DNA of 64,000 bases from a virus. The notes below the pieces were generated by a model, which was given only the letters and a program-made list of their open reading frames with translations, made no database searches and was not told the origin of the DNA. Positions 23,932 through 32,145 of this stretch are shown piece by piece. Location of the stretch: positions 170,632 to 234,631 of the IMG/VR virus record IMGVR_UViG_3300029258_003221; one strand, written 5' to 3'. How positions within the stretch are numbered: the stretch's first letter is position 1; every line of letters starts with the position of its first letter. The position numbers and the translations under genes were made by a program.

Positions 23932-24439
23932 ATTGTGCCTCAAATTCCAAAGGAGTCAGTGCAGCAGCCCATTGCGGCATTCCCTCCCAAGAATAAGTGC
24001 AAGGCCATGGCATTCCTTTGCCGTTCTGAATTCCCTCTATTCCATGAATGAACAAATTATCAGTATCGTATTGTGTCCCACAACCACTGGTTTGTGGCTC
24101 TGGAAGTTTGGGGTCGGTGTCATAGAATTTGCCATTCAGATCTACCCAACCTGCCCGATCAAATTCTTCACCGCCAATCATATCGCCTTTACCAACAGCA
24201 AAGGCATAGTCTCTATACTCACGTTCCTCGATTTTAACAAGGTGTCCGTAAGTATCGTTGTCAGCAAATTCATCAATTGCATCACTGGGTGAATCAGCTT
24301 CAACAACAAAGTATGAAGCTTCAAAACCCATGCTTACGGCAATCAACCATGTTTTGCCAAACCAGTCACCGGGGTTGATGACTGGAGCTGTAATCTTCTG
24401 GCCGTTGAGCGTGCCGTGGGCTGTAACTGGTCGAGACAT
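23900..24439 (-). CDS. hypothetical protein, 179 aa
   Basis: A soluble acidic protein. AWLIAVSMGFEASYFVVEAD-type and DAIDEFADNDTYGHLVKIEE segments match the small alpha/beta protein type found often in phages. It overlaps the upstream gene by 74 bp in another frame. CGGTGTC at 24115 encodes Asp-Thr; AGGTGTC at 24240 does not. Confidence 0.65.
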   Translation of the reverse strand: MSRPVTAHGTLNGQKITAPVINPGDWFGKTWLIAVSMGFEASYFVVEADSPSDAIDEFADNDTYGHLVKIEEREYRDYAFAVGKGDMIGGEEFDRAGWVDLNGKFYDTDPKLPEPQTSGCGTQYDTDNLFIHGIEGIQNGKGMPWPCTYSWEGMPQWAAALTPLEFEAQYDQFEESLES

Positions 24440-24641
24440 TGGGCTTCCCTTTCCATCCTTCCAATTGACGCTTCAACTGCATTTTGAGTGCAAACAGTTG
24501 CTTGTCGTCAAGCATGTTAGATTGGTCAATAGCAAAGACCAATTTCTCTGCCATCTCATAGTTGAGTGAAAGATTGATATCGAGTGGTGTTTCGATATTG
24601 AACCTTGGATTTTCTCGATCTCTATCGGTAGTCATAATCAT
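24366..24641 (-). CDS. hypothetical protein, 91 aa
   Basis: A helical centre (SLNYEMAEKLVFAIDQSNML, then KQLFALKMQLKRQL) between polar, disordered ends. Its 3' end overlaps the next gene by 74 bp; both frames look coding. Function unknown. Confidence 0.6.
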   Translation of the reverse strand: MIMTTDRDRENPRFNIETPLDINLSLNYEMAEKLVFAIDQSNMLDDKQLFALKMQLKRQLEGWKGKPNVSTSYSPRHAQRPEDYSSSHQPR

Positions 24642-24643
24642 TT

Positions 24644-24999
24644 TTAGCTTTCAAGGGATCTTTGTACTGCTCCGGGAGTCAGTTGATCGGAATTGGAATC
24701 GAGTACCAGTCCCTCAGTGTACCCGAATGGAAATTTGTGTTGGGTGTCCTTGATGACAAAAAGATGATACTGATTTGAAGTGTCAACTACCCGACTTTGT
24801 GCCGGGTACAATTCAACAGCTTCATTCTCTTCGCCAATCAACTCATTCTTGATTTTCATCATATGCCGCCAATCATGTCGTGGATGACGATCCATTGACT
24901 TAATTGACAACCACCACATTTCAGGCCAACCCTCCGAGATCGGCTGAAGAACACTGGCACACCGTTTGAACACTCCGTAGAGACCATTTTCATCTAATT
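24644..24999 (-). pseudogene. 3' part of DUF7694-like gene split by the IS element
   Basis: The frame is open from the IS junction to a stop at 24644 and has no good own start (only a GTG at 24973). It reads LDENGLYGVFKRC, then MWWLSIKSMDRHPRHDW, KNELIGEENEAVELYPAQSR and DTSNQYHLFV, the conserved core of DUF7694 phage proteins (from memory). Joining it to 26398-26523 across the shared TAATT restores one frame (DDVEYCQ-LDENGLYG) of about 160 residues. It may still be translated from the GTG. Confidence 0.8.
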
Positions 25000-26402
25000 T
25001 GCGGGCAGGAAACCCCTACGGCGAAGCCGCTAGGTTGCAAAGCGAGTGAGCGTAGCGAACGAGACTGCAACCTAGCCTCTTTAGGGTAGTGGGAGGAATG
25101 CCCGCCTCCAAAATAATTAGGACAAAATTGAAATAATTTACGGCAAAATCTGTTTCTACCTACTCTATATAAGAGTGGTATATGAAACAGATAAGAACCG
25201 TTAAACTGCAATTGAAAGTTGATAGCACAATGTTCAAGCCAACGCTTGAGGCATACACCAATGCTTTCAACTATGTATGTCAAACTGCTTGGGACAACCA
25301 AGAGTTTAACGGAGTTCGTCTGCACCACCTGACCTATCACCAAGTCCGTCAAAATACAGGACTTAAAAGCCAACTTGCCATTTCTGCCAGAGTCAAAGCA
25401 ACTGAAGCACTTGCGGCAGTCCAAGCAAGAAAGAAGAAAGGAAAGAAAGTTTCCTGTCCTCAAAGTAAATGCTCGGCAATTCGCTATGATGACCGAAGTT
25501 TGACGATTGACTTTGCTAAACGAACCATCAACATCTTGACGCTGGACGGCAGAGTCAGACTTCCCATCTTTGTTCCCAAATACTTTGAGCAATATCTTAC
25601 TTGGAAACGCTGTTCGGCAGACCTTTTCCAAGTCAAAGGTAAAACATTTTTGCATATTGTATTTGAGAAAGAAACCGAAGATGTTGTGCCTAACGGGAAG
25701 TTCGTGGGGATTGATCGTGGCATTAAAAAGATTGCTGTGGTTAGTGATAATAGGTTCTTCGGTGGTAGAAGAATTAAACAATTGAGTGAACGATATGAGA
25801 GGTTGAGGGGACAACTTCAAAGCAAGAAGTCCCGATCCGCAAAAAGACACTTGGCTAAAATCAGTCGAAGCGAACGGCTTATGCGGAAGGACATCAACCA
25901 TTGCATTACCAAACAAATTGTTGAAGGTCTTGAAGAAGGAACAACCATTGTTCTTGAAAAACTGACTGGTATTCGTGGTGGAGCAAGGAAACTTAACCAA
26001 GAACAAAGACTTGAAGGTAAAAAAACTTTGCGAAAACCACAACGCAAGGAAGTGAACAAGTGGAACTTCTTTCAGTTTGAGCAATTCCTTGCTTACAAAG
26101 CGATGGCTAAGAATTGCCAAGTTGTGTTTGTTGACGCACGATACACCAGCCAACGCTGTAGCAAGTGCGGACACATACACAAAGGCAATCGCCATAAGCA
26201 AAGTAAGTTCAAGTGCAGGAATTGTGGTTTCCAACTGAATGCAGACCTCAACGCTAGTAAAAATATCGTACTCAAATATCTGGACGCTACAAGCTATCCA
26301 GATTGGGCAACTGTCAATTTGCCTAACGGCGGCTTAACGGCTGCTAATGTTCCCGCTTAAAGTGGTGCAACAAGCCCCGCCGTCTTTAGCGGCGGGGTAA
26401 TT
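25000..26402 (+). mobile_element. IS200/IS605-family element with tnpB only
   Basis: The element is bounded by TAATT at 24995-24999 and at 26398-26402; boundaries are ambiguous within these five bases. The left end (25001-25105) folds as GCGGGCA/TGCCCGC with an inner CTAGGTTGCA/TGCAACCTAG. The right end has CCCCGCCG-tctttag-CGGCGGGG (26375-26397). Such subterminal hairpins, lack of inverted terminal repeats and of target duplication are typical of IS200/IS605. There is no tnpA, so it depends on a transposase elsewhere. It has none of the GGTGTC copies that mark the surrounding DNA, which suggests a late arrival. Confidence 0.88.
25182..26360 (+). CDS. tnpB: TnpB RNA-guided nuclease
   Basis: A 392-aa TnpB of usual length. 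The RuvC residues are in place: D178 in GKFVGIDRGIK, E259 in IVLEKLTG and D355 in NADLNAS. The zinc ribbon is CSKCGH ... CRNCGF (C326, C329, C345, C348). It should therefore be an active nuclease guided by an omega RNA made from the right end of the element; the guide would be copied from the flank after 26402. It is transcribed opposite to nearly all genes here. A 414-codon frame on the other strand is only its shadow. Confidence 0.93.
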   Translation: MKQIRTVKLQLKVDSTMFKPTLEAYTNAFNYVCQTAWDNQEFNGVRLHHLTYHQVRQNTGLKSQLAISARVKATEALAAVQARKKKGKKVSCPQSKCSAIRYDDRSLTIDFAKRTINILTLDGRVRLPIFVPKYFEQYLTWKRCSADLFQVKGKTFLHIVFEKETEDVVPNGKFVGIDRGIKKIAVVSDNRFFGGRRIKQLSERYERLRGQLQSKKSRSAKRHLAKISRSERLMRKDINHCITKQIVEGLEEGTTIVLEKLTGIRGGARKLNQEQRLEGKKTLRKPQRKEVNKWNFFQFEQFLAYKAMAKNCQVVFVDARYTSQRCSKCGHIHKGNRHKQSKFKCRNCGFQLNADLNASKNIVLKYLDATSYPDWATVNLPNGGLTAANVPA

Positions 26403-26523
26403 GACAATACTCTACATCATCTGGCAGGATCATAGGGTTGCCATCAAGATAAACAACCCTTTCCCTTTCAAACAGTTTCCAATGAAGTCCTTTGGGTTTT
26501 TTCTTTTTGCCACGACGTGTCAT
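26398..26523 (-). pseudogene. 5' part of DUF7694-like gene split by the IS element
   Basis: The start is MTRRGKKKKPKGLHW at 26523. The frame reads KLFERERVVYLDGNPM and DDVEYCQL, then runs into the IS right end and stops there after three foreign codons (at 26386). It is the N-terminal half of the gene whose remainder lies at 24644-24999. Confidence 0.8.
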
Positions 26524-26531
26524 GTTGTTCC

Positions 26532-26903
26532 TCAATAAAAAAGTACAGCAATCAGAACCATGACAATGCAACCAAAAAAACAAACAGAAAACACCATTTT
26601 TGAATCAGAGTCTATTTCAAACTTAGAAACTGTTTCAGAATTAAACGAAGCTGTTTGGTAGCCTCTTTCCAAAAGCTGTTTGAATTTTATCGTGCGAATT
26701 TCTTCTTCTGGAATTCGAGAAATGATATGAGCATTGTGTGCTGGTGCGTCCCAGTCAGGAACAGGTGACCAAAGTTGAGTTTTTAAATAAATGTCCCACC
26801 AAGGATATTCAAATGGATCATAATCAGTGAGATCTTCAGGAACTTCAATCAATGCTGCTTCAGCATGAGGCACCAATAATTCCGGGTGCGTGATCATTGT
26901 CAC
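26532..26903 (-). CDS. C-terminally anchored membrane protein, 123 aa
   Basis: About 100 soluble acidic residues with Pro and Trp clusters (YPWWDIYL) are followed by one C-terminal membrane helix (MVFSVCFFGCIVMVLIAVLF). This tail-anchor layout is unusual among its neighbours. ATGA overlap with the upstream gene. Function unknown. Confidence 0.6.
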   Translation of the reverse strand: MTMITHPELLVPHAEAALIEVPEDLTDYDPFEYPWWDIYLKTQLWSPVPDWDAPAHNAHIISRIPEEEIRTIKFKQLLERGYQTASFNSETVSKFEIDSDSKMVFSVCFFGCIVMVLIAVLFY

Positions 26904-27499
26904 TCCTTAGTAGGTGTAACAACACGAACTCCCTTCCGGGTTGAATGGTAGTAAATTGATTCTGCAAATTCCTTTGCTGTGTAGTCTGTGAAAGTGCCCC
27001 CTGCTTTCTGTAAAAAATTCCTTGCCATGGTTAAACTCGGCATTGGTTCAGTACCTTCAGTCTCAGTGGCAAGAATACAAACGATTTCCCATTCACAATC
27101 AGTAGATCGCTCACCGCCATTTTCCACAAGGGCCTTAGCACTGTAACAAACGATTTCACAGAACTTAGCAGGTGTCCCCGTGAAACCAAGTGCCTTTGCA
27201 TCATCAAGGGTGATGTATGTTTCAATATACGGATCTTCCCCTTTCTGTCGATAGGTCACCCGTGCTTGAACAGGCATTCCTTCCCGAAGGGGCATACTTG
27301 GAGGACAGAAAAACCCATCAGCTTCAATAGGCACAAGCACCTTTCGGTGTATGCCAGTTTCACCTGTACCGGGAATTCTCTTATCGAAATTCTGCTGAAT
27401 TCGATCAATGACTTCATCTTCTGAGATAGTGAAGTAAGAATGACCTGAACTCGGCTGATGTCGATCACGAGCAAATTGTGACCATCCGATAGTTTGCAT
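26900..27499 (-). CDS. DUF3228 family protein
   Basis: A 199-aa protein with the pattern of the bacterial DUF3228 family: EIVCYSAKALVENGGERSTD, CEWEIVCILA, MPSLTMARNFLQKAGG and the end FAESIYYHSTRKGVRV. The family is widespread in bacteria but its function is not known. It is the first gene after a strong terminator (27516-27547). The match is from memory. Confidence 0.7.
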   Translation of the reverse strand: MQTIGWSQFARDRHQPSSGHSYFTISEDEVIDRIQQNFDKRIPGTGETGIHRKVLVPIEADGFFCPPSMPLREGMPVQARVTYRQKGEDPYIETYITLDDAKALGFTGTPAKFCEIVCYSAKALVENGGERSTDCEWEIVCILATETEGTEPMPSLTMARNFLQKAGGTFTDYTAKEFAESIYYHSTRKGVRVVTPTKE

Positions 27500-27515
27500 A
27501 TTTTTCTTTCGTGTT

Positions 27516-27547
27516 AAACAAAAGGGGGCAGGCTGCCTGCCCCCTTT
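27516..27547 (-). terminator. intrinsic terminator
   Basis: On the minus strand GGGGGCAGG-CAG-CCTGCCCCC is extended by AAA/TTT pairing and followed by TTTTGTTT. It ends the transcript of the gene at 27568-27984. Confidence 0.9.
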
Positions 27548-27567
27548 GTATGACCAACCGGCAAATG

Positions 27568-27984
27568 TCAGGCAACTCCCTTGAGCTGTTCCTGAACAGA
27601 TTCCACCGTCTCAATGAGACCCTGAAGCTCAGTGATCCGTGAGCGGACAGCACTGATGCCACCCATGCTCTTGACTTCGGCCAGAGCCTTGCCGAAATCA
27701 GTCACGGGATTTGTTGCAACAACCTGACGCCGACGACGAGTGGTCGTTGTCTTGGTTGACTTACCCGGCTTCCTGCCACGCTTGCCAATTGGCATGTTGC
27801 GTGACTTCTTCCAGTCGTTCTTGAACGAATTGAAGCGATTTGTTCCCTTTCCATGGTCACCATAGAAATACTCGTAAACAGTCTTGCCCTTCTTCTTCAG
27901 ATGGGATTCTGCTTCACTGCGGGTCAGATCGCCCTGAGCATCGAGTACGTCGAACAGAGCTTGCGTTGTTGGGCCTTTGGCCAT
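27568..27984 (-). CDS. basic, putative DNA-binding protein, 138 aa
   Basis: Start taken at MAKGPTTQALFDVL (27984, GAAGG upstream). The N-terminal 60 residues look like a winged-helix-type unit (DLTRSEAESHLKKKGKTVYE). A very basic linker follows (IGKRGRKPGKSTKTTTTRRR), then a helical C-terminus (RSRITELQGLIETVESVQEQ) that could dimerise. The gene has its own strong promoter and terminator, so it is probably made in quantity, as for a nucleoid-type protein. That role is inference. Confidence 0.65.
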   Translation of the reverse strand: MAKGPTTQALFDVLDAQGDLTRSEAESHLKKKGKTVYEYFYGDHGKGTNRFNSFKNDWKKSRNMPIGKRGRKPGKSTKTTTTRRRRQVVATNPVTDFGKALAEVKSMGGISAVRSRITELQGLIETVESVQEQLKGVA

Positions 27985-28079
27985 AATTACACCTTCGCTT
28001 TCTGATGCGAATTTTCGTGGAACCGCCACGATAAACGGGCCGCTGTCCAACATTGGTCACGGCGTCAGGTTCTCTCAAC

Positions 28080-28107
28080 ATTCTACGATAGTGGTTTTGA
28101 TTGTAAA
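28080..28107 (-). promoter_or_regulatory. sigma70-type promoter, GCTTTACA / TAGAAT family
   Basis: On the minus strand TTTACA (28102-28107) and TAGAAT (28080-28085) are 16 bp apart, with CG before the -10 element. The predicted start near 28073 leaves a leader of about 90 nt before the gene at 27984. Same pattern as six other promoters after 36 kb. Confidence 0.75.
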
Positions 28108-28206
28108 GCAAAACTCACTAAGATTTTCACCAAGAAGACATAAGTTGTAATTCTACAAGAACTTACAGGAGTAAGAATTCTTAGTGATTTTCTCTTGTGT
28201 TAGATT

Positions 28207-28602
28207 CTACAAGGGTGTCTTATATGGGAAAGTTTCATCGTCCCAAGTATTTGTTCCGTAAATGATTCCCTGATGAAACTTTTCGATAGCCCACGCACTC
28301 CATCTTTGGAAATAAGCAAACGCTTCTTCCATCGAATCATAGCGACAGCTTTCAATGAATTCATCAGTCCTCGACGAAGGCATTGGCTCATATTCCCAAC
28401 ACCCATCTTTGGCAAGACAAAGACTACCATACTTTTTGATAGCCCAAAGATCATCGCCTTCACGTTGTTTGTAGCGATCAATCGTCACCTCTTCACGATA
28501 CTCTTCTGAACATTCAGTGGCGAGCTTTCCGTGCGTCACAGGCATATGGCCTGCTATGAGGCTTTTGATTCGATCTTCAATGTTGGGAATCATCAAAATC
28601 AC
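28207..28602 (-). CDS. hypothetical protein, 131 aa
   Basis: A soluble protein with a helical C-terminal part (SMEEAFAYFQRWSAWAIEKF). MIPNIEDRI at 28593 is an alternative start. The 150 bp after it carry two ATTCTACAAG copies, a 12-bp palindrome TAAGAATTCTTA and the promoter of the next gene. GGGTGTC at 28213 is read Lys-Thr-Pro. Confidence 0.6.
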   Translation of the reverse strand: MILMIPNIEDRIKSLIAGHMPVTHGKLATECSEEYREEVTIDRYKQREGDDLWAIKKYGSLCLAKDGCWEYEPMPSSRTDEFIESCRYDSMEEAFAYFQRWSAWAIEKFHQGIIYGTNTWDDETFPYKTPL

Positions 28603-28810
28603 CTCCAGAGACTTTCTTTGTAACCAATCTCAATCCAATCAATGCGACTGAAAGAAAGATTAGAAAAGAGTCAAAGAGAAAAACAAAACCCAAAATCGCT
28701 TTATCTTGTCGAGATTGAATTTTGATCTCTTCGACATTGACCTGCATATAAAAAAGCAAGCCAATCATAATGAACACGGAAATGCCCAGAATGGCAAACA
28801 GTTGTTTCAT
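28577..28810 (-). CDS. two-helix membrane protein, 77 aa
   Basis: Two hydrophobic segments (residues 4-22, LFAILGISVFIMIGLLFYM, and 41-62) are joined by a charged loop with IQSRQDK. The ends are basic. Holin-like proteins have this size and layout, but no lysis gene is next to it. It overlaps the macro-domain gene by 4 bp. Confidence 0.65.
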   Translation of the reverse strand: MKQLFAILGISVFIMIGLLFYMQVNVEEIKIQSRQDKAILGFVFLFDSFLIFLSVALIGLRLVTKKVSGGDFDDSQH

Positions 28811-29337
28811 CGGTCAAGCTCCCAAACAGTCACATTAACGATGTCGGAAACCCATTGGTCTTGAACCATTTCTTCTATGATCGCCCAGTCGCCTCCCGCA
28901 AGGCCACTCCCAAATTTGGGAGTGATGACCTCGATGTTGTGAACTGGGTAATGCTGATTGGAGAAGTTTCTCAGCATCATTCCAATCCCTTCGATACACT
29001 TGTAGAGCGGACCATATTTCACTGGCTTAGGATTGTCAGAGCTGACCGTGTCCCGTTGACCAATCATGTTGATGGCATAAGTCAGCGAGAACAAATCATC
29101 TCCACGCACCTTGACGGTCTGAAACTGTCCCAGCTTAAAAGGCTTACCGCTTTCAATGTCGATGCCCAAACGATGCCAATCATGATATCGTTGCTTGACC
29201 TGTGGCCAATGCTTAGCAACTGCACCAGCAAAGCCTGAGCCAAATCGGTCAACGTCATTACAACAATGAGGAACCAGTTTAATTGTTGGCGTGGTCCAAT
29301 CTGTTGAAAACAGATCGCCTTGTTTGTATTCAATCAT
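28807..29337 (-). CDS. macro-domain protein (ADP-ribose binding/processing)
   Basis: Start at MIEYKQGDLFSTD (29337, TGATG overlap). The typical macro-domain elements are visible: GDLF, then LVPHCCNDVDRFGSGFAGAV in the place of the usual NAAN/GGGVAGA region, and a late VITPKFGSGLAGGDW that matches the phosphate loop of ADP-ribose-1''-phosphate phosphatases and terminal ADP-ribosyl hydrolases (PxxGxGxGG). It would bind or hydrolyse ADP-ribose products. A WGR-PARP gene lies 20 kb away in the same genome, which gives it a plausible counterpart. Confidence 0.8.
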   Translation of the reverse strand: MIEYKQGDLFSTDWTTPTIKLVPHCCNDVDRFGSGFAGAVAKHWPQVKQRYHDWHRLGIDIESGKPFKLGQFQTVKVRGDDLFSLTYAINMIGQRDTVSSDNPKPVKYGPLYKCIEGIGMMLRNFSNQHYPVHNIEVITPKFGSGLAGGDWAIIEEMVQDQWVSDIVNVTVWELDR

Positions 29338-29906
29338 CAGCTTTCTCTCCGTTCCATGGGCATTGTGGGTTGATGAGGATCTCCCGACCAATCAGGATCA
29401 TTATAATCCTCATCATACCCTTCGTCATAATCGTCGTAGTCATCATAATGGATGGGAACGCCATTTTCATCATAATCAACATAGTCACAGCCACCCCATC
29501 TTACGATTTTGGAATCCGGGTTAAAAGGCCAAGGTAAGTAATGGTCCCAAAATGGAGACCCACCTTCTTCCAGAAACTGTTGCCACCCGGCATCGTTTTT
29601 CATTTCAACAGTCGATACCAGATGAAAGAAAAACCATGGAATGGTAAGTGTCAAAAACGAACCAATCAGAGGGGCAATAATGCCAACGCCGATAACCATG
29701 TCAATTTGATCTTCCAGAGTACAAACCCCATCAGTATAGCTCCAACCGACTTTTCCCTGTGGGGGCATAATCATGTAAGTCCAAAGTCCACAAATTAGAA
29801 ATCCGGGCACACAACATCGCAGGAACATCACGATACGTGGTGTCCGATTGCGACGACCAGAATAACCATTGTGGTGACCATAGTCACGTTGATTAAGCCA
29901 AGACAT
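29337..29906 (-). CDS. membrane protein with acidic tail, 189 aa
   Basis: Start MSWLNQRDYGHH (29906, ATGA overlap). It has an Arg-rich N-terminus and two membrane helices (about residues 27-46 and 71-98). A long Asp/Tyr-rich tail follows (YDDYDDYDEGYDEDYND). The acidic tail could bind cations or basic partners. No family recognised. Confidence 0.65.
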   Translation of the reverse strand: MSWLNQRDYGHHNGYSGRRNRTPRIVMFLRCCVPGFLICGLWTYMIMPPQGKVGWSYTDGVCTLEDQIDMVIGVGIIAPLIGSFLTLTIPWFFFHLVSTVEMKNDAGWQQFLEEGGSPFWDHYLPWPFNPDSKIVRWGGCDYVDYDENGVPIHYDDYDDYDEGYDEDYNDPDWSGDPHQPTMPMERRES

Positions 29907-30262
29907 TATGATACCTCTTTTAACTCCGACCAATCAATACCCAAAAGTGCAAAGTTCTGAGTATTGTTTTGATTGTAATCCAAATACAAACGAGCAGCTT
30001 TCATCATGAAGACTTGAAGTCCGATCAAATCCACTGGATCATCACCGAAAACTTCTACTTCAACTGGTGCTACAAACTTACGAGGTGTCCCATTTGGATT
30101 GATGATTTCTTTTAAATCGATAGTTCTTGGATCTGAAATGAGCATTGCGTCGTCTTCATTCATAGACCAACCATGACCAGTCCAAAACTCATTTTCATTT
30201 GCTGCAAGAATGAATCGACGATGCTGCAAACTTCCTTTAGGGACCAAAGACAGTGATTTCAT
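29906..30262 (-). CDS. hypothetical protein, 118 aa
   Basis: A soluble protein, beta then alpha (HRRFILAANENEFWTGHGWS; LQVFMMKAARLYLDYNQN). It resembles small phage proteins of unknown role. Coupled at both ends by ATGA. AGGTGTC at 30083 is read Gly-Thr-Pro. Confidence 0.65.
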   Translation of the reverse strand: MKSLSLVPKGSLQHRRFILAANENEFWTGHGWSMNEDDAMLISDPRTIDLKEIINPNGTPRKFVAPVEVEVFGDDPVDLIGLQVFMMKAARLYLDYNQNNTQNFALLGIDWSELKEVS

Positions 30263-31761
30263 ATGTTGTTCCTTCTTTCAAATCTTGATGCGAAACCATG
30301 GAATTTCTCTGGTTGGTCGAGTGCCAGACGCTTGAGCTTAGCTCCCAGAGAGCAACACTCCTCGTGAAAATCATCTGTTGCATGATTTTTCACCTTGTCA
30401 TGTGCAAGCTCATGAATAATAAGCCCGTCAAGACGAGGCGTGAAGCCTTCTTCAAAGAACTTGTTGCCCATGGTGAACTTGTTGTAGTCCAGCACATTAT
30501 CGCCATAACAGGCAATCCATGATCTGCCAACAAAACTATGACACATCACAAACCGAACAATGATACCATGGTCCAGCAATTCTGAACCCAACCATCGAGT
30601 GTATTCCTCGATTAAACCCATAGCAGGTGTCCACTTTTCCCTTGGGATCACTTCCACTGGGGTTGCATTTGGGTCATCACTGTACGCTCCTTTGCCCTCC
30701 ATGGGAAAAGCCTGAGAACTGCTGAAAAGGGCACCTGCCATCTTGGCATTAGCTCGCTGACCTTTTGTCAGTCCATGTGACGAAATCATATTGTATCCAG
30801 CCGTAATGGCTGCACCGTTTGCATCCGGGTTAGTTGGGTCAATCGATACCCTCTTAGGCCCAAACCGTTTAGTCATAAACGAATGTGTGGCCTCATCTGA
30901 ACACCGTTCATCACTGGACGCTTCATTGACCCAAGCTTCAGTGGTATCATCCTGTTCAATTTTTTCATGCATTTCATTGAGCACATGAGTACGAACAGCT
31001 TTAAGATAAGAAGGGGTCACATTGTCACGATCTACATTCAGAGGAACTTTCTGCTGAATGCTGTAATGCCATTTATCCCCAGTTTCTACAACCGGAATAC
31101 CCAATTCATAGAGACTCGGCACCTCATCAGGAAGAACATCAAAAATCTGAATTTCACACTTTCGTGCAGATGTACGAAGATCTTCACCGATCTCAGTGAA
31201 AAGAGTTTGCTCAAAAGTGTGAATTGGCTTTCTGCCTTTGATTTCATCACCATTAACAAACAGTTTTAGACCGGGACGAACAATGATTTTGTTCATGTAC
31301 TCAATAAGTTCAGTGTACTGCTGACGAGTACATTCCATGAGTGCCCAGAACTCTGTTCCATTGTCTCGCTTCCGACGAGGGTATTCATGTCGCCCTTCAT
31401 CATTGAATTCAACTGTGCCGCTTGTTGTGTGAACACGAGCTTCTTTGCAGAAAGCCAGAGCCATCTTACAGCCGACATTGAACCGACCAGCTTTAGTAGG
31501 ATCATCTTTCTTCTCAGATGGAGCATAGACTGTCCAAGCATGAGACAGATCAGTGTAACCCGGACCATTGTCAATGACGCTGATTTCAATCAATGGCTTT
31601 CCGGGGATTATCGCCACCTTGATATGACATTCAGTTGCCTCTGTGTCCATGACGTTTTGATAAAGTTCTGCCCCGATGATCCCAAAAGAACGTCTTTCAA
31701 CGAGTCGCTTGGCGACCATACGAAGACCATCTTTGTGTGCCGTAAACCAATTCTTACTCAT
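30259..31761 (-). CDS. GHKL ATPase with C-terminal HExxH region
   Basis: A 500-aa protein. The N-terminal half has the Bergerat fold motifs: N box ELYQNVMDTEA (E32, N36), G1 box VIDNGPGY (D64, G66, G68) and G2-like AGRFNVGCKMALAF (92-105), as in Hsp90, MutL and histidine kinases. Near the end, LIIHELAHDKVKNHA gives H450-E451-xx-H454 and H460, the HExxHxxxxxH spacing of zinc peptidases, though the usual Gly is missing. An ATP-driven conformational part is thus joined to a possible protease or zinc site. Start MSKNWFTAHK overlaps the upstream stop by 8 bp. Confidence 0.8.
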   Translation of the reverse strand: MSKNWFTAHKDGLRMVAKRLVERRSFGIIGAELYQNVMDTEATECHIKVAIIPGKPLIEISVIDNGPGYTDLSHAWTVYAPSEKKDDPTKAGRFNVGCKMALAFCKEARVHTTSGTVEFNDEGRHEYPRRKRDNGTEFWALMECTRQQYTELIEYMNKIIVRPGLKLFVNGDEIKGRKPIHTFEQTLFTEIGEDLRTSARKCEIQIFDVLPDEVPSLYELGIPVVETGDKWHYSIQQKVPLNVDRDNVTPSYLKAVRTHVLNEMHEKIEQDDTTEAWVNEASSDERCSDEATHSFMTKRFGPKRVSIDPTNPDANGAAITAGYNMISSHGLTKGQRANAKMAGALFSSSQAFPMEGKGAYSDDPNATPVEVIPREKWTPAMGLIEEYTRWLGSELLDHGIIVRFVMCHSFVGRSWIACYGDNVLDYNKFTMGNKFFEEGFTPRLDGLIIHELAHDKVKNHATDDFHEECCSLGAKLKRLALDQPEKFHGFASRFERRNNI

Positions 31762-32134
31762 TTTCAATCCTTTTCCAATCATCTGGACCTAATGCCTTGA
31801 TTTCTTCAAGCAGTGTCAACACTTGTTCGTTGACGCTTTTGTAACATCCGGTGTCATGTTTCCACTCAAAGATACACATTCCATACACTGTGGAACAATG
31901 ACCTTCCTCATCAATTGAACCTATGACATATGGATGAATCTTAATTGATCCGACATACAAAATATCATAGGGTTCTCCGATACACAGCATCAATCTTTTA
32001 ATGTATCTCAGAGCGTCCATGACCACATCATTCAATTCATCAGAATTTGTGGCGTAGAGCTGATCAAATGATCTCCCACGAAGCCCCATATCTGTTTGAT
32101 GCACAGCCTCAACGCTGAGTTCGTATGTGTTCAT
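31754..32134 (-). CDS. hypothetical protein, 126 aa
   Basis: A soluble acidic protein with an alpha/beta pattern (ALRYIKRLMLCIGEPYDILY). It precedes and overlaps the GHKL gene. A GGGTGTC copy lies between its start and the upstream TAG. No family recognised. Confidence 0.65.
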   Translation of the reverse strand: MNTYELSVEAVHQTDMGLRGRSFDQLYATNSDELNDVVMDALRYIKRLMLCIGEPYDILYVGSIKIHPYVIGSIDEEGHCSTVYGMCIFEWKHDTGCYKSVNEQVLTLLEEIKALGPDDWKRIENE

Positions 32135-32145
32135 TATTGGGTGTC

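Noticed and set aside
24990-26234. 414-codon minus-strand frame opposite tnpB
   Set aside because: It is the antisense shadow of tnpB, whose zinc and RuvC motifs are unambiguous.
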